From Serinus canaria (lineage: Eukaryota > Chordata > Aves > Passeriformes > Fringillidae): 64,000 bases of DNA. A program made the translations under genes and the position numbers. The stretch covers positions 11,871,001 through 11,935,000 of the forward strand of contig NC_066333.1 in NCBI RefSeq assembly GCF_022539315.1, written 5' to 3'. The first letter of the stretch is position 1, and every line of letters begins with the position of its first letter. The notes beneath the pieces are model-generated. The model had not been told where the DNA came from, did not search any database, and saw only the letters and a program-made list of their open reading frames with translations. Shown piece after piece: positions 12,701 through 25,029 of the stretch.

Positions 12701-13770
12701 CCCCTGCTGGCTGAAAGTTTAGATATTTCTATTGATTGAATAAATATGGGGCATTTGTCTTTTCTCACCAGAAAGTGATACATTAGGGCAACTGTTTCCT
12801 GGAGAGATAAACAGTGAATTCTGAGGATGGAAAGGAATGAGGCATGGAGGGAGGCTCGCTGTAATGGGGGAGCCAGTGTGTGACACACTAAGGTTCTTCC
12901 TCTCTTTCTCCCTTTACTTTTATTTCAAGCTGACACTTTATTAAGCAGACTTTGATCAGAACTTCCACATGTGTGTGTTTTCCTCTGTTTTCCTGTGTGT
13001 GATTTGCTCTGTCCTTGTGACCCTGAGGTGGTTCCACATCCTTGCTCTCAGCCCTTGTGTGCAGGACTCAGACCATCCTGTCTGCCTCACCTGCATTACC
13101 CAAACCCTGCAGTGAGAAACCCTTCAGGCAAGTGTTTGCCTTGGACATTGGCTCTCATCTTCCCCTGCATTGCTCAATACCTGCACTGATCTCTCAGGCA
13201 GTTTAGTTCTTATTTATCATTTGGAGTGTGTTGTGATTTCCATTTAAATTAAAATTAATTAGATGGGACTTTTTATTTTTTGAAACTGTATAGGAAAAAA
13301 TTAATTTATATCCATTTTAAAGTGAGAATACTGCTTAGAATTTTTGTTTTTATATCTTTATTTGCACATTCTTTTCTTTGCTAAGCTTAGTTACACAGTA
13401 ATGTAATTTTATTTTGAATATTTAAAGCTTCTTAGGAGTACAATTAAGAAAACATATCCAGGGAAAACAAGATGTTAGTCTCATCTGAAGGAAGAACAAA
13501 ACTAGTTATGAAACAATTTCAATTAAAAAAATAACTTTGACCAGTTTTACTCTCCATTCAGTGACAACAGCTCTGATAAAATATATCTAATTAACACCCA
13601 GAAGATAACAATTATCTTGTATAATTATGATGAGCTTGTTTGTTCTTTAATTGACAGCTTAGGCAATGTTTTATGATGTTTATTTGACCTTGCAGCTAAT
13701 CTGCACCCTGCTCCTGTGTGCTGTGACCATGTGGCTCCTTGGGTTTCCATCCTCAGCGCTCGGCCTCGTT
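9750..13770. other. Unique non-coding stretch, 4 kb
   Basis: No gene or mobile element recognised. The 110-codon minus frame at 12556-12888 and the overlapping frames at 10827-11272 show no domain or splice context. AT-rich drift is seen around 11750-11830 and 13230-13420. Confidence 0.5.
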
Positions 13771-13828
13771 ACTGTCACTGTCACTGTCACTGTCACTGTC
13801 ACTGTCACTGTCACTGTCAGTGTCACTG
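13771..13828. repeat. (ACTGTC)n hexanucleotide tandem repeat
   Basis: Eight exact ACTGTC units run from 13771 to 13818, followed by a variant unit (AGTGTC) and a partial one. The same array read in six frames makes artificial Val-Thr, Cys-His and Asp-Ser dipeptide runs, which inflate several overlapping ORFs. The surrounding 13850-14040 is GC-richer than the neighbourhood but not otherwise identifiable. Confidence 0.97.
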
Positions 13829-16333
13829 GTGGGTGCTGTGCCCTGCCCCTGTGACTGTGCAGTGTCCCTGTGATCCTGGCAGTTGCTGTCCCTCTGTCTG
13901 GTGTCTGTGTTTCCATGCAGGACACACCTGAGCCTGCAGCAGCCCCAGAACATCCCCTGCTCCTCCCTGGCAGGGACCACAGCACCAGGGCACCTGCTGC
14001 TTCCACAGGGAGCTGAGACAGATTTTGCAGCACTCCCCCAATCTGTTAGAAGGTACCCAATAGTCCAAAAACCAAATGTCTGTGCTGGTACAACAGATGC
14101 ACTTGGTTTTCCTGCATCCTGAAAGCTTTGGGAGGATTTTCAATTTCCTGCTGAATTAAATATTATTTTAATCTCAGTCTTGTGTGCTGGTACCTGGCTG
14201 CCACAATAATGAACAAAGCTGTGGTTTCCCCATGTTGCCTCACTACCCTTGTCCTTGGAGATTTGGAATGAAGGGGAATCTCCAGTGTGTCAATCCTGCT
14301 TGGCACAGAGTGTACTCTGTGAGTCACATTCATGTGAGGGGTTATGTCTCTGAAATAAGTTTTAAATTAATTTAGTGAGAAACAAATAGGAAATGTCCCC
14401 AAACAAGGATTTGTCTGATATTTCTGGATTTTGGGGATTTCATTAGAGAGGGAAATAGCCTGGGAACAGCTTTTCTCATCACATCATTGTGTCCTTTTCA
14501 CTTCAAGGCAGTATTAGAAAGTGCAATGGTGCATAAGACTTAGTAATAACTATTATTATTTGTTAAGCATTGTCTTTTACTGTGCTGAGAACATTGGGGT
14601 TTCTGTCCTACATGGATCATTACTTTGAGTATGCAAGATTTTTCAAACAGTAAGTGTCCTTGATGATTAGAGAGAGATTATCACCAAGTGCTGCATTTCT
14701 ATTTGGGTTTTTTTTTGTTGTTGTTCTTGGGTTTTGTTCTAAATGAAAGGACTGAGTTTCAAACTGAATATAGTTATCTATAGTAGAATTCTGTTTTGAG
14801 GATGAGATAAAAAATGTCAAACCACTTAACCTGGTCCTCTCTCAACATAAATTGGAGAAGGAGATGTAGAAGGATCCCTTAATGGAGGAGATGCATCCCC
14901 CTATCGTGATTTTAAGTCCCCAAGCTGGCAGTATGGCCAGATGCTTGAGTTCTCAGGTGTTGGGATAGATTCTCTTCATCCTTTAGGATGATTTTATCTG
15001 CATATGAAAGCCAAGGTAGTGGACAGCTGGACTTCCAGCTTCATAAATTTAAATATTCCATCTAAAACCAATGGATAAGGGTTTGGGTTGGCAGGAGCTG
15101 TGGCTTTCATGTAGTATTTTCTCTCCTTTTTGAGGAGGATTTTGTAGAGGGAGATCTCTGTTCAAGTTAAATCAAGGAAGATTTATGGATCTATTACTGG
15201 TACATAAAATAATAAATGGAATAAAGTTTGGAGATGTATCCAATAGATTCATAGTAAGAAATCTTCTGAAAAGACTTTATAGTATTATTTGACCTTTAAA
15301 GTAAACTGGAATTTATTCAAATGCCATAGGCACAAATTACATACTTTTCGCCTTAGAATTCAAGGAGTAACTATTGATAGAATTAATAAAGAATAATTTT
15401 TCAGAAAAAGTGAACATATGGCTTATTACTGATTTCAAGCCACAATCAGAACATTATCTAAATAACTCCAGAATACCAGCAGTATGTTCTCAAGCATCTC
15501 GTACATTAGAGCACGACTCCTCAGATACTTTGAGACTCTGAATGTTCCGTTGTCGATCTTTTTCAGCAGTGTTGTCTCTCTTCTGACTCCTAATCCCAGG
15601 AAAAATCTTTATTTTCAAGTTTTTATAAAGGTACTGTGAAAATTTTAAGTGGACCTGAGGTAACATTACAAACTTTTAGCTTGGGAATGTTTTTCAGAAA
15701 CTGAAACATTAATTAGAATCAGTCTAAGTACCCACAAGTATTTTTCCTTTTTTGTTGTTGTTTCTTGTGGTATTGGCTCTCCTGACACTTAATTACTCTG
15801 ATTCTTTTCCAGTGTAATTTTCCAGTCCTTTACTCATGTTCCTTCAAATCTTCCTGAGTTGAGTAAATAGATGTAGTGGGATGAGCTGAGAAACTGAAAG
15901 ACTTGCAGAATTTTTCCCACTCTCCGGGGAAAAATATTGCAGCTTTTCTTCCTAAGTCTTTTGCTGATCCTAGTGACCAGACAACTCCCAGCCAGCTCTG
16001 GCTAAAGACATTTTAAATTTTTTTTAGAGACAGGCAGAATAGTTTATCCTGGGCTGCTTCTCCCACCAGGTTGCCTTGTACCCCTGAAGAGTTGGAACCA
16101 AGTCCACTGGGCAGGAGACTCATAGCACTGGAAATTTAAATATCTTGCTCATCTAATTTGGCTGTGAGCCATTTTATTCCTCTATGTTTCATTGATGTAT
16201 CTATTTAAATGCTTTAAGAACTGGGGCTCTCTCCCAGCAGGGGTTTGCAGAGTGCATTGCAGGAGGGATCCTGACCTTGTTTGGGGCCTTCTGTTTCCTG
16301 AGAACGAGGTATTAATAGAAGAGACTCATTAAA
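13829..16333. other. Unique non-coding stretch with a possible conserved patch
   Basis: No gene recognised. The part from about 15420 to 15600 is free of repeats and has several CpGs (CTCGTACATT, GCACGACTCC, TTCCGTTGTCG) in an otherwise CpG-poor area, so it may be constrained. Elsewhere there are only short T-runs, such as 14709-14718, and AT-rich drift. Confidence 0.4.
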
Positions 16334-16882
16334 TAGAATCATGGATTGGTTTGGGTTGCAAAGGACCTCAAAGCTCATCTTGTTCCACTTGCCCTGGGCA
16401 GGGACACCTTCCATTATCCCAGGCTGTCCAAGCCCCATCCAACCTGGCCTTGGACAATTCAGCCACAGCTTCTCTGGGCACCCTGTGCCAGGGCTTCAGC
16501 ACCCTCACAGGGAAGAATTTCTCCTTCATATTGAACCTAAACCTCCTCACTTTCCATTTGAAGCTATTCCCCACTGTCCTGTCACTCCAGACCCTTGAAA
16601 ATTGTGTCTCTCCATCTTTCCTGTTGGTTCCTTCAGGTACTGGAAGGCCACAATGAGATCACCCCAAATGTTCTCCTCTCCGGGTGAACAATCCCAGCTC
16701 TCCCAGCCTTTCCTCCCAGCAGAGCTGCTCCATCCCTCTGCCCTCTGCCCATCCTGGTGCCTTCTCTGGACCCTCTCCAGCAGCTCCAGGTCATCCCTGT
16801 GCTGGGCCCCAGGGCTGGGGCAGCTCTGCAGGTGGGATCTCACCTGAGAGGGGCAGAATCCCCCCCTCCCCTGCTGGTCATG
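16334..16882 (-). mobile_element. CR1 LINE, 3' half (longest copy in the window)
   Basis: About 550 bp of avian CR1 in minus orientation. The plus strand opens with ATAGAATCATGGATTGGTTT, the reverse complement of the 3' terminus. It then passes through the CCCTGGGCAGGGACACCTTC and CCAACCTGGCCTTGGAC blocks, the TTCCTTCAGGTACTGGAAGG and CAATGAGATCACCCC blocks, and the TCCAGCAGCTCCAGGTC block. It ends in the GAGGGGCAGAATC...CTGCTGGTC section. It is 5'-truncated, as usual, and several frameshifts make it inactive. All ORFs between 16341 and 16896 are parts of this element in other frames. Similarity to the consensus is high, so this is a relatively young copy. Confidence 0.96.
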
Positions 16883-18878
16883 AAGCAGAAATGTAAAAGC
16901 TTGTATCCAACAAAGGCAGTGACTGTGAGGAGTTGCTATTGCCTCAAGTTAACATGCACACAAGGGGGGCTAAATGCAACTCCCTTTTCTTGGCCTGGGT
17001 GCTCAGAGGAAAGAGGAGAAACTGGCTCTTTAGGAACAAGAAAGAAGAGACTGCCTTTATTGAAAGAAAATCCAAAACGAGATGCACACCACCCCCCACC
17101 CCAAACAAACAAACAAAAAAGCCAAAGCTAAATATCCCTTGGCTCCACACTGTGGATCACAGCATCACAGCTCTTTGTTGAGACCCATTCTGCAGAGATT
17201 TCTGGCTCCTTGCTGCATTTTGAAGCTCTCTTGCTATTTAAATTATCCTTAGGAGACAGCCTTGTGTCTTTACTTGGCTGCCTTTGCTTTTTTTCCCATT
17301 TCTTTTTTTTTTTTCTTGATGACTCATTCTACCAGCCTCTACCCTCTCATCAGATAGACCAGACAATGAAGTCACTGGGGTTGCCTGAGAGCAAAATTGG
17401 CCCCATTATCCACAACCACTGTGCCTTGTCACTGATAATATACTGCTCAAGGGCTGGCCCTCAAAGTAGGATGGAAAATCACCAGGGACAAGAAACCTTC
17501 TACCCAAACAAAAATATTTGTTGAAGTTCTTTTGGTGTGTGTTTTAAATTTGGTGAATTTGCTTCCAGCTGAAAACAGGAAATCACACACAAATAAAACT
17601 GGTGTTATATTTTGTCAATGTAGGAGGGAGAGCAAATCATCTGATAGTGTCCCTTTTGTGCACCAGCTTCAGCCTTCTGAAATTAGCAGTGCCAGGAGAA
17701 TTTTATTAGTGTTCTACTATAAACCAGAAGGCTTTATAACAGAAGGAAAGGAAAGAAGGATGCTTAACAAAAATGATTCTTCAATAGCTCAGTATGGAAC
17801 CAAAGTTAAACTGTCATTTCTAGAGAAACATGGCTGGAGAAATACCTACCCCAGGAAACTTTATTCTGAAACCAAAACACACTGAATATGAGAAGGGAAA
17901 CAAAGCAAGGATGAGGGAAGTGATTTTTTCAAGAGGGCAGGTCAGTAGCTGTCAGAACCAAGGATGGTACTTGGCCTTTCTGATTATCTTTCTGTTCTTT
18001 CTACTGAGGCACAGAACCCTGCAAAGCATAAAGAGACTCAGTGCTGATGGCTTGTGGTCTGCTCAGTGGAAACAACAAAGTGCAGCTGGTCTTTTGGGAT
18101 CTCCAGTAATCTGATGAGGAATTCCATAATAACTGCCAATATTAAACCTTTTACAAGTCTAACTGCTTGCATCAATAAAGGACAGGAGAAAAGCTGAACA
18201 GGAAAGAAACTAAGTCTTGCAAACCCTCCATAGAGACCTCTCTTCCTTCCTTTTGGTATTTCTAACAATAGGAAGAGGAAACAAGAGGAAACCCATCTTA
18301 TTGCTTGGCTAGTCCATTCCTAGAGTTGTGCCCATCAGTGGGGTTTGGAGAGACTCAAGTGGCTGAGTTTTATCATCTGCCAAAGCCCATCATTCTTTTG
18401 ATTCAAAACTGGTGCCCTGCCATTAATTATATTTTTGTATCACTGTTCTGAAAACAGCTGAGCTCCCTCTCTTCTGTGCCCTCTATTAACTCGGTATAAA
18501 AGGATGCTTTCTCTTCCTGCTGCATGTCCAGCCCAGGAGCCCCGAGTGCATTGCTAAAGGTGACTGAGATCTGCTGGGAGAAAGGAGAATCAGAGCTCGA
18601 GGTGCTGCTCCGGCTGCTCTTTACGTCATGTCTGCAGAGCCCACAGCCAGGCTGAGCAGTGCTGAGCCAGGGACACTTCCATCCTCCCTGGGAAGGGAGA
18701 ACCTTCTGTTTGTGAACTCGCCCCAGGAGCACAGTCCAGAAGGTGACTGCTTTCATCTGTCTGTTAAAATCATCTTGCACTGTTTTTCCAGCCTGATTCT
18801 ATCGTACCAACTGTCTGGCTTGACTATTTTGCTGTGATTCTTGCTTGCAGTTTGTCACACTGATGAAAGATTGGCTCT
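16883..18878. other. Unique non-coding stretch
   Basis: No gene recognised. A (CAAA)n-like tract lies at about 17098-17120. Frames at 17532-18114 (+) and 18427-18780 (-) exceed 90 codons but lack domains. The patch 18500-18700 is GC-richer and contains TTACGTCA at 18621-18628, which matches a CREB/ATF-type site; on its own this is weak evidence of regulation. Confidence 0.4.
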
Positions 18879-18968
18879 GTGTGTGTGTGGTTTTTTTCTT
18901 TTTTTTTTCCTTTTTTTTCTCTTTTTCTCTCTCATTTTTTTTTTTTTTTTTTCCCCTCCTCTCATTTC
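18879..18968. repeat. (GT)n plus polypyrimidine tract
   Basis: A short GT run (about 18879-18889) leads into 73 bp (18891-18963) made of T and C with a single A at 18934. It includes an 18-T run at 18935-18952. Long homopyrimidine tracts can adopt triplex structures and are slippage-prone. The phenylalanine/serine-rich and lysine-rich ORFs over it are artefacts. Confidence 0.95.
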
Positions 18969-21900
18969 CCAGTGTGGCATTTAGGATGGAGGCTGAAAAT
19001 ATTGAACAAACTGCTGATGTCCCCAAGATTCAAATGTGTGAAAGAGACTCGTAAATGAGTCTAGCACACTCAGAAACATTCTTAACATCTGTTCAAGCAG
19101 GAGTCCCAACTCCCTTTCTCTGAAAGCACAATTTGTCCTCCCTGTTATTTAAAACTTCTTTAGATTTGAATAATATCAAAGTAGAGCTAAGGAAAATAAA
19201 CTCCCTGTTAATGAATACAGCAGTTACAATGGGAGGTGTGGTGGGGATGGAGCAGAATTAGAGAATTTTAACTGCAGAGTGTCCTCACTTTCTCTTATAT
19301 TTAAGTTTTCTCCCTATACAGTAGTATGGAAAGTAGTTGCAAGCCCTGTGGGTTATGTCCTCTGGACTGGTAGGCACGGGTTTCGTGACTGTTCTTACAA
19401 AGCAGGAAAATAGCAAGTTTTTTCCTCTGAAAATTTGCTACTTAATAGAATGAAAGTCACCTTAAAGCTTGATAGAAATAATTCTAGGCTTTCTAAAATT
19501 TTATTTTCATATATACTCTTGTTGAGACAAAAAAAATATCTCTAACTCACTCAAATTTTTCCTGTCAGTAAACATTTCAGGATTCTGTTCCCAAAATGCA
19601 GTTGCAAAACTCTCAACACTTCTGCAATTTAGTGAGAGAAAGGCTATAAATAGCCAGCCAGCCAGAGGCACAGCAGGGAGAGCCCAGGGGTCCGAGCTTC
19701 CAGCCTCTTTCTGCAACCACTGTAAAGAGCTGCAGACACAAACATGACAACAGAAAAGAAAAAAGCAACTGGTAACTCTGAAAATAAGTAAAATAAATGG
19801 CTGCATTCAATAAAGCTGCTGAATGGGCTCTGCAGTTTGCTGGGCTCTGAGGATGCTGCAGGGGATGAAGTCACAGCATTCCAGCGCTGCCGGGCTCCGG
19901 GCACAGCCCCTGCAGAGAGAGGGAGGATCCTGCTGCAGGAGCACTGGGGAGCAGGTCCCAGCTCTTTTCCTGCTGTCCAGGGCTAAATCCCACTGCTAGC
20001 TGGGACTGCAGCAGGCTGGGAGCTGGGAACAGGGGTTTGAGCACAGATTTAATGCAGGTGGATGAGAAATCTGTGAGATAGTGTGAGTGTTCCAAGGAAT
20101 GGAACAACTTTAACCACAATTAATCCATTAGCATTCCCTGTTTAAGTGACATTTATTGCTACAAATGTCTTGTGATGGTAACAAGAGTGGCTCTATTGCA
20201 ATTATTCCACCTTTTAAAATCCATACCACTGCTTTTACTTCTTTTTGATAGAGAAATATGTAAGTCACGAGTCTTGTTGCTGATGTGGTTCAGAAAGATA
20301 AAATACTTTTCCTCTGGAAGGTTAATGTGCTGCAAGCCTTCCCATCATTAGGAACAAAAATATACCAGCAGGTGGGATATATCCAGAACAGAGAGTTCTG
20401 TGAAATTCTACTTAAAACAGGCAATAAAACTAGCAATGGCATTTCAGCTTAGAGGCCTCCTGCAGCAGTGATCTATAGCACCAAGAAGAAATTCCATGGA
20501 ATATATCTGTTATTTCAAGAACAATGACATTTTTGCAACTGTGATAACAATTTTCCAAGTGAACATTGCTTCTAAAAGCCTGATAAGTGTTCTTTCCTTA
20601 GAAAAAGTCACTTTCAAAATCCCTCTAACACCAGCACAAGGACACTTGGTAGTGTAATCACTTTTAGGGAAGCTTGGAATTTATCAAATCCACGTAGAAG
20701 TCCAGAAAGTTTTGAGCTGGGTACATGAACTGTGCTTTCATGGTTTTGTCTCTTGTCTTGATTTTGGACTGAGTAGGATTATAATTCTGTTCAAAGCCAG
20801 TTTTGCAGTTGGACAGGGTGTTACCATGAGCTTGAACCTCCAGGTTCAAACATCTGGTGCCTGGTTTTATTCCTCTGGTTTGCCTCTCATCCCTTCCCTT
20901 TCCAGTAACAAACAAAAATTTATTCCCATCAACCTATTCTGGTTGTGGGTGCTAACAAACTTAGTATTCATCTACCTAAAGTCTGTTGTCACAAGCAAGA
21001 GAGAGGAAGAGCTGGAAAATGAACTTAGCATGCATCCTACTCTAAAACTTTTCTTTAGGAAAAAGCATTGCATAATGAGGGTTTTCCTTTTCTTTGTTTT
21101 TTAGTGCAGTACATCTTTCGGGTTTGATTTTTAATTCATATCTCACACTTGCAGGCCTGTCACGGTACAGTGCAAGTGGGAAAAGTTAAGTGTTTTGGTG
21201 TAAGACAGATTTGAAAATAACCTCAGTATTTCACAGTAAAGGGAAATCAATAGGGCCAGCAGGAAAGAGAAGAATAGGTGTATTAATAAACCAAGACTCT
21301 CAGTACAGAGGGGTCAGGAGCTAAATGTAGCTGTACCTGCAGCCTAAAGGATCATTCCAGGCACCAGAGCCAGGATGTGGTGGGAAGCTCAGAAGTGTGG
21401 CCTACTTGTAGCTAGACACAAAAAATGTGGGTTGCTGGGTTCTTTTTTTGGCTGAGAAGGGGTGTTTCCCCATTAGGATACAAAAATAGAAATTCCAGAA
21501 AATAAATTCAACTCCCAGACAAACTTTCAGCTAAATTGCATTCTGCAAGGTAAGTAGATTCTGTGAGAACAGCAAAATGCATTTAATCTGGTGAGTAGCT
21601 CTGATATTGAATATGCCTGATCTGGGAGGGTGAAGAACTTTCAGGACTTGCTTTTCTATATTTTTTAATAACTCACTTAGGCATCATTAATCTAGTATAT
21701 ATTTAGTTGACTTTGTGACACAGCTCAAATGATAGTGCCTTTTATTTGAAGGGCAAACCCCCACCCAGACACCTCCTTTAAAAAGCTTCCACCTTTTAGG
21801 TGCACTAGATTTGTTGCTATTGATAGTGCCATTCCCCACCTCGTTTCTGTGCATTTGCTCCTGGATTTATAATACATTTCATTCTTGATCTTTGATGCTT

Positions 21901-22539
21901 TGGCAAAATGAGCACTGAGGAAGGCAGAATTTGGGTATCCATAATGAAAAGACAGTGCAAAAGCTCTGTATAATTTAAGACTAACCAGATAACATTCACC
22001 AAAAAAAAAATGTTACAATCAGTGACAAGTGGAGAAAAAAAGTCCCAATAAAAAGAAAGAATGGCTGGTTTTACACAATTCTTGTCTTGACTCAGGATCA
22101 CTTGCTCCCCTGGTAGCTTCACATTTGGAACTGGTGTAGTTAAACTAGTTCAGAAAGAGTTTTGAAAGATTATTTATAACCTCATAATTTGGGACTAAAC
22201 TGAATTTGCTGAGACTCCTCTAAGATGATTTGATTCTACATATAAGAAAGCACTGGCAGGATTAGAGTCTACAGACTTTGATCAGTAGTATTTTGCCATA
22301 ATACTCTTTCCCAGAAATATTCTTAGCTACTAATTCTTGAGGCTTATTATAGTTCCTATTAGTTACTACTGTTTACCACATTTCTTTGACGTATTTCTGC
22401 CTCTTTTTGGCTGCTGTTCTTGTACTGTCTGGTTACAACAGGTGCTGGTGTATTATCATACCAAATAAATGTAGTTTCTGAAATGCAATTAAGCTGCACA
22501 GACAGCAGAGGTAATTCCTGCCCATGACCTGAATTTCAT
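18969..22539. other. Unique non-coding stretch, 3.6 kb
   Basis: No gene or transposon recognised. A GC-richer patch at 19640-20060 carries three overlapping minus frames (65-99 codons) without motifs. The 130-codon plus frame at 20712-21104 also has no recognisable domain. Confidence 0.5.
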
Positions 22540-22640
22540 GGCTTGTAGTGCCACTGACTTAGCATATGACCTTGGATGAATTTCCTCATTAGGAAAATGG
22601 GGCTGATTATTTACCCCCAGGGCACAGTACTACGGTGTTA
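22540..22640 (+). mobile_element. MIR-like SINE relic
   Basis: The stretch aligns by eye with the MIR core and 3' part. GTGCCACTGACTTAGC corresponds to the ...tgccacttactagc... section, ATGACCTTGGATGAA to gtgaccttgggcaa, and TTTCCTCATTAGGAAAATGG to tttcctcatctgtaaaatgg. GGCTGATTATTTACC follows. A small deletion separates the second and third blocks. MIRs are ancient tRNA-derived amniote SINEs and are inactive in birds. An alignment is needed to fix the ends. Confidence 0.65.
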
Positions 22641-25029
22641 CAAATGGCAAAAGCTGGGGAAGTACAAATTTCCTTGGAACTCTCCCAAATTCTGCCCATT
22701 GACCATATGCTAAAAGTCATTATGACAGAGAGTCTGTCCTACCTACTCCATGGGGACAGCAGAGTATTTCCTGTGCTGCTGGGAGGATGCTTAGTGGCCA
22801 GATTTGTTACTCCGTGGTGCTGTGATGTGTGAGAGGAATCTGTAGCAGGGTGGGTTTGCAGCGCAGTGGTGGCAATGCAGCCAGGTAAAGGATGGTGCTC
22901 CAGCTAGAAATCCATGCCTGCTCTATGCATTACTTAGGCTCCTTCATTGTTTCAGCCTGCCTGCGAACAGAACAGCAGAAAATATATTAGTATGTTTTAT
23001 TTCCTTGTTTTTGTCTGCATTAGCTGCCCTGAAAAAAGCACTGGCTCTTCTTACAGACCTCACCTCTTCTCTTTGTCACCTGTAGTGCTGAATTCAGAGG
23101 CAAAGAGGGGATGTGTTGTACTCCACCACAGGGTTAATTTATGTGAGGAAAATAATTTATTGCTCATGGGATCTTTCTTGTGCACCTAACTGTATGTTAA
23201 ATATCAAAATTACATCAATACCATCCTTGGTTTCTGCTTAGGGGATGTCAACAGAGAGGTGAAAATCTATGTGGGCATAATCTGAAGTAGAGCAAGTAAA
23301 AAAATTCTATCTTGGACAATTTTTGCAGTAATTCCCTTATTCTATAAAATGTTTTGGAGTTAATGGATATAGGAGTAGATCAACCTAAATAAAATATTTT
23401 CTCTAAAATGGGAAAATATTGAAATCCAGGAATGCCAGCAGTGCCTGGTGGGAATTCGAAAGCTCTCAATTTGTACTTCTAGAACTCTCTGTGGCTGGAT
23501 TGCCACACACCTGGAAACCCAGAAACCTCCACCACAGCTGCCCTCCCTTCTCCAGCCAGAAAGGCCCAACCATGAATTATAATATGGAAAGGGAGCTCAG
23601 ATGAGAGAGGGGGTAAAGCTACAGGGCTTCAAACTTTGCCCTTCCAGCACCCAAGTATTTGTTTGTCCTTACTCTCTCCTTTAAACATGAAAATAGTATT
23701 GAAACTGTACCATAATAGCTGGTTTTTATTCCTTTGATTTCTGACTAGGTCAAACTCAAGGCAGATTTTAGAGGGGCAAGAAAGTGTTAAGACAAGTAAA
23801 AGAGAAAGAAGGAAAATGGTAGGATTGTACTTTTTGGAAACGGATTTTTTTACTGTGTCCAAACCAGGCAGTTTTGGCATTTTGAATTTCACTTTCTGCA
23901 AGGTCCATGTGAGAAAGAAAGAAAGAAAGAAAAAGAATGTGCTTCAGTAAATATTCCCCAGTAACTTGTTCATCAGCTTGTTTCCATTGTCTAATGCTGG
24001 GTCCAGCCCAGCCCCAGTATTCTCTTGGCTGTTATCTAGTCCAAGTTTTACTCCAATTCAATACAAATTCCTTTTAGCTAAACTGTCAGAGCATTTTCCT
24101 GAGCAAACACAAATCAAATATCTTATCTGAGCTAAGTCTGTGCTCTGCTCTTCCACACAAACTTGAGACATGAGAGGATGTTTGCTGCTACTGAAGGCAC
24201 CTGACAACCCCTATTAGTGTCACCTAATGAAATGTATTTGCGGTTCATGTCAGGGTTTTTTTTTCCTTCCAAAAACAAACTCTTATTATTTTCTGCTGAG
24301 CCATCAGCGTGCCTTTTTTAAACAAAAGCTCATCTGCCTTTATGATTTTGATTTGCTAGATGCCCATAAAACTTGAAGCAAATATTTCCTCTGCATTACA
24401 CAAAACAGGAATTTAATTACTTGTTTTATATCTTCTTGATATCTTTCTTTAACATCTCCAAAAATAAAACATGATGGCAGCAATGAAACATACCTTCCCA
24501 AATGTCTGCATTCATTACTGGTACCAATAATCAAGGCCCTGATTCAGCAAAGTTCTCGAGTGCCTGCCCTAATTTTAAGCACAAATAGTCATATGAAGTC
24601 AGTTAATCATTTTTCATATCTATGTTTTAGAATCTTTCATTGATGCCAGTGCTGCTGATCCAGCCAGGCTGTTCCCAGCTACAAACAGTGTGGCTTTCTT
24701 GGGGAGCGTGTCTCGGAGTTTTGTTAAATCAGGAGTTACTAAATTATGCAATGTTTAACCAATTCTTCTTCATGAGCTCCCATGGAAGTCTGCAACAACA
24801 TTTCCTGCTTTCAGTTATAACAGAAGTAGGCTCCAGTGGAACAGATTATGAGAATTTTATTCATTTCACTAGGGATGTTGACTACTTAGACACACAAGAG
24901 GGTAGAATACTTTTTCTTTCATCAATAAGCTAAACACTTCTCTGGAAAAATAAATGGTTGTTATGCTGTAAATGTTACCACTGGGCATCATGTCCCACTG
25001 GTGTAAATCCATAGCCCCTTCACATGAGT
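22641..25029. other. Unique non-coding stretch
   Basis: No gene recognised. Frames of 60-97 codons (22635-22832, 22947-23189, 23629-23901 minus, 24640-24933) have no motifs. The purine tract is listed separately. Confidence 0.5.
23911..23937. repeat. (GAAA)n microsatellite
   Basis: About five to six GAAA units with a slightly imperfect start (GAGAAAGAAA) and end (AAAAAGAA). Confidence 0.92.

Noticed and set aside
13680..14143. ORFs with Val-Thr, Cys-His or Asp-Ser runs
   Set aside because: They are six-frame readings of the ACTGTC hexanucleotide array.
16341..16896. Multiple overlapping ORFs
   Set aside because: All lie inside the inactive CR1 fragment and read through it in wrong frames or strand.
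18799..19054. Lys-rich and Phe/Ser-rich ORFs
   Set aside because: Produced by the polypyrimidine tract.
20842..20880. tRNA-like TTCAAAC loop
   Set aside because: No acceptor stem or anticodon arm could be placed around it.
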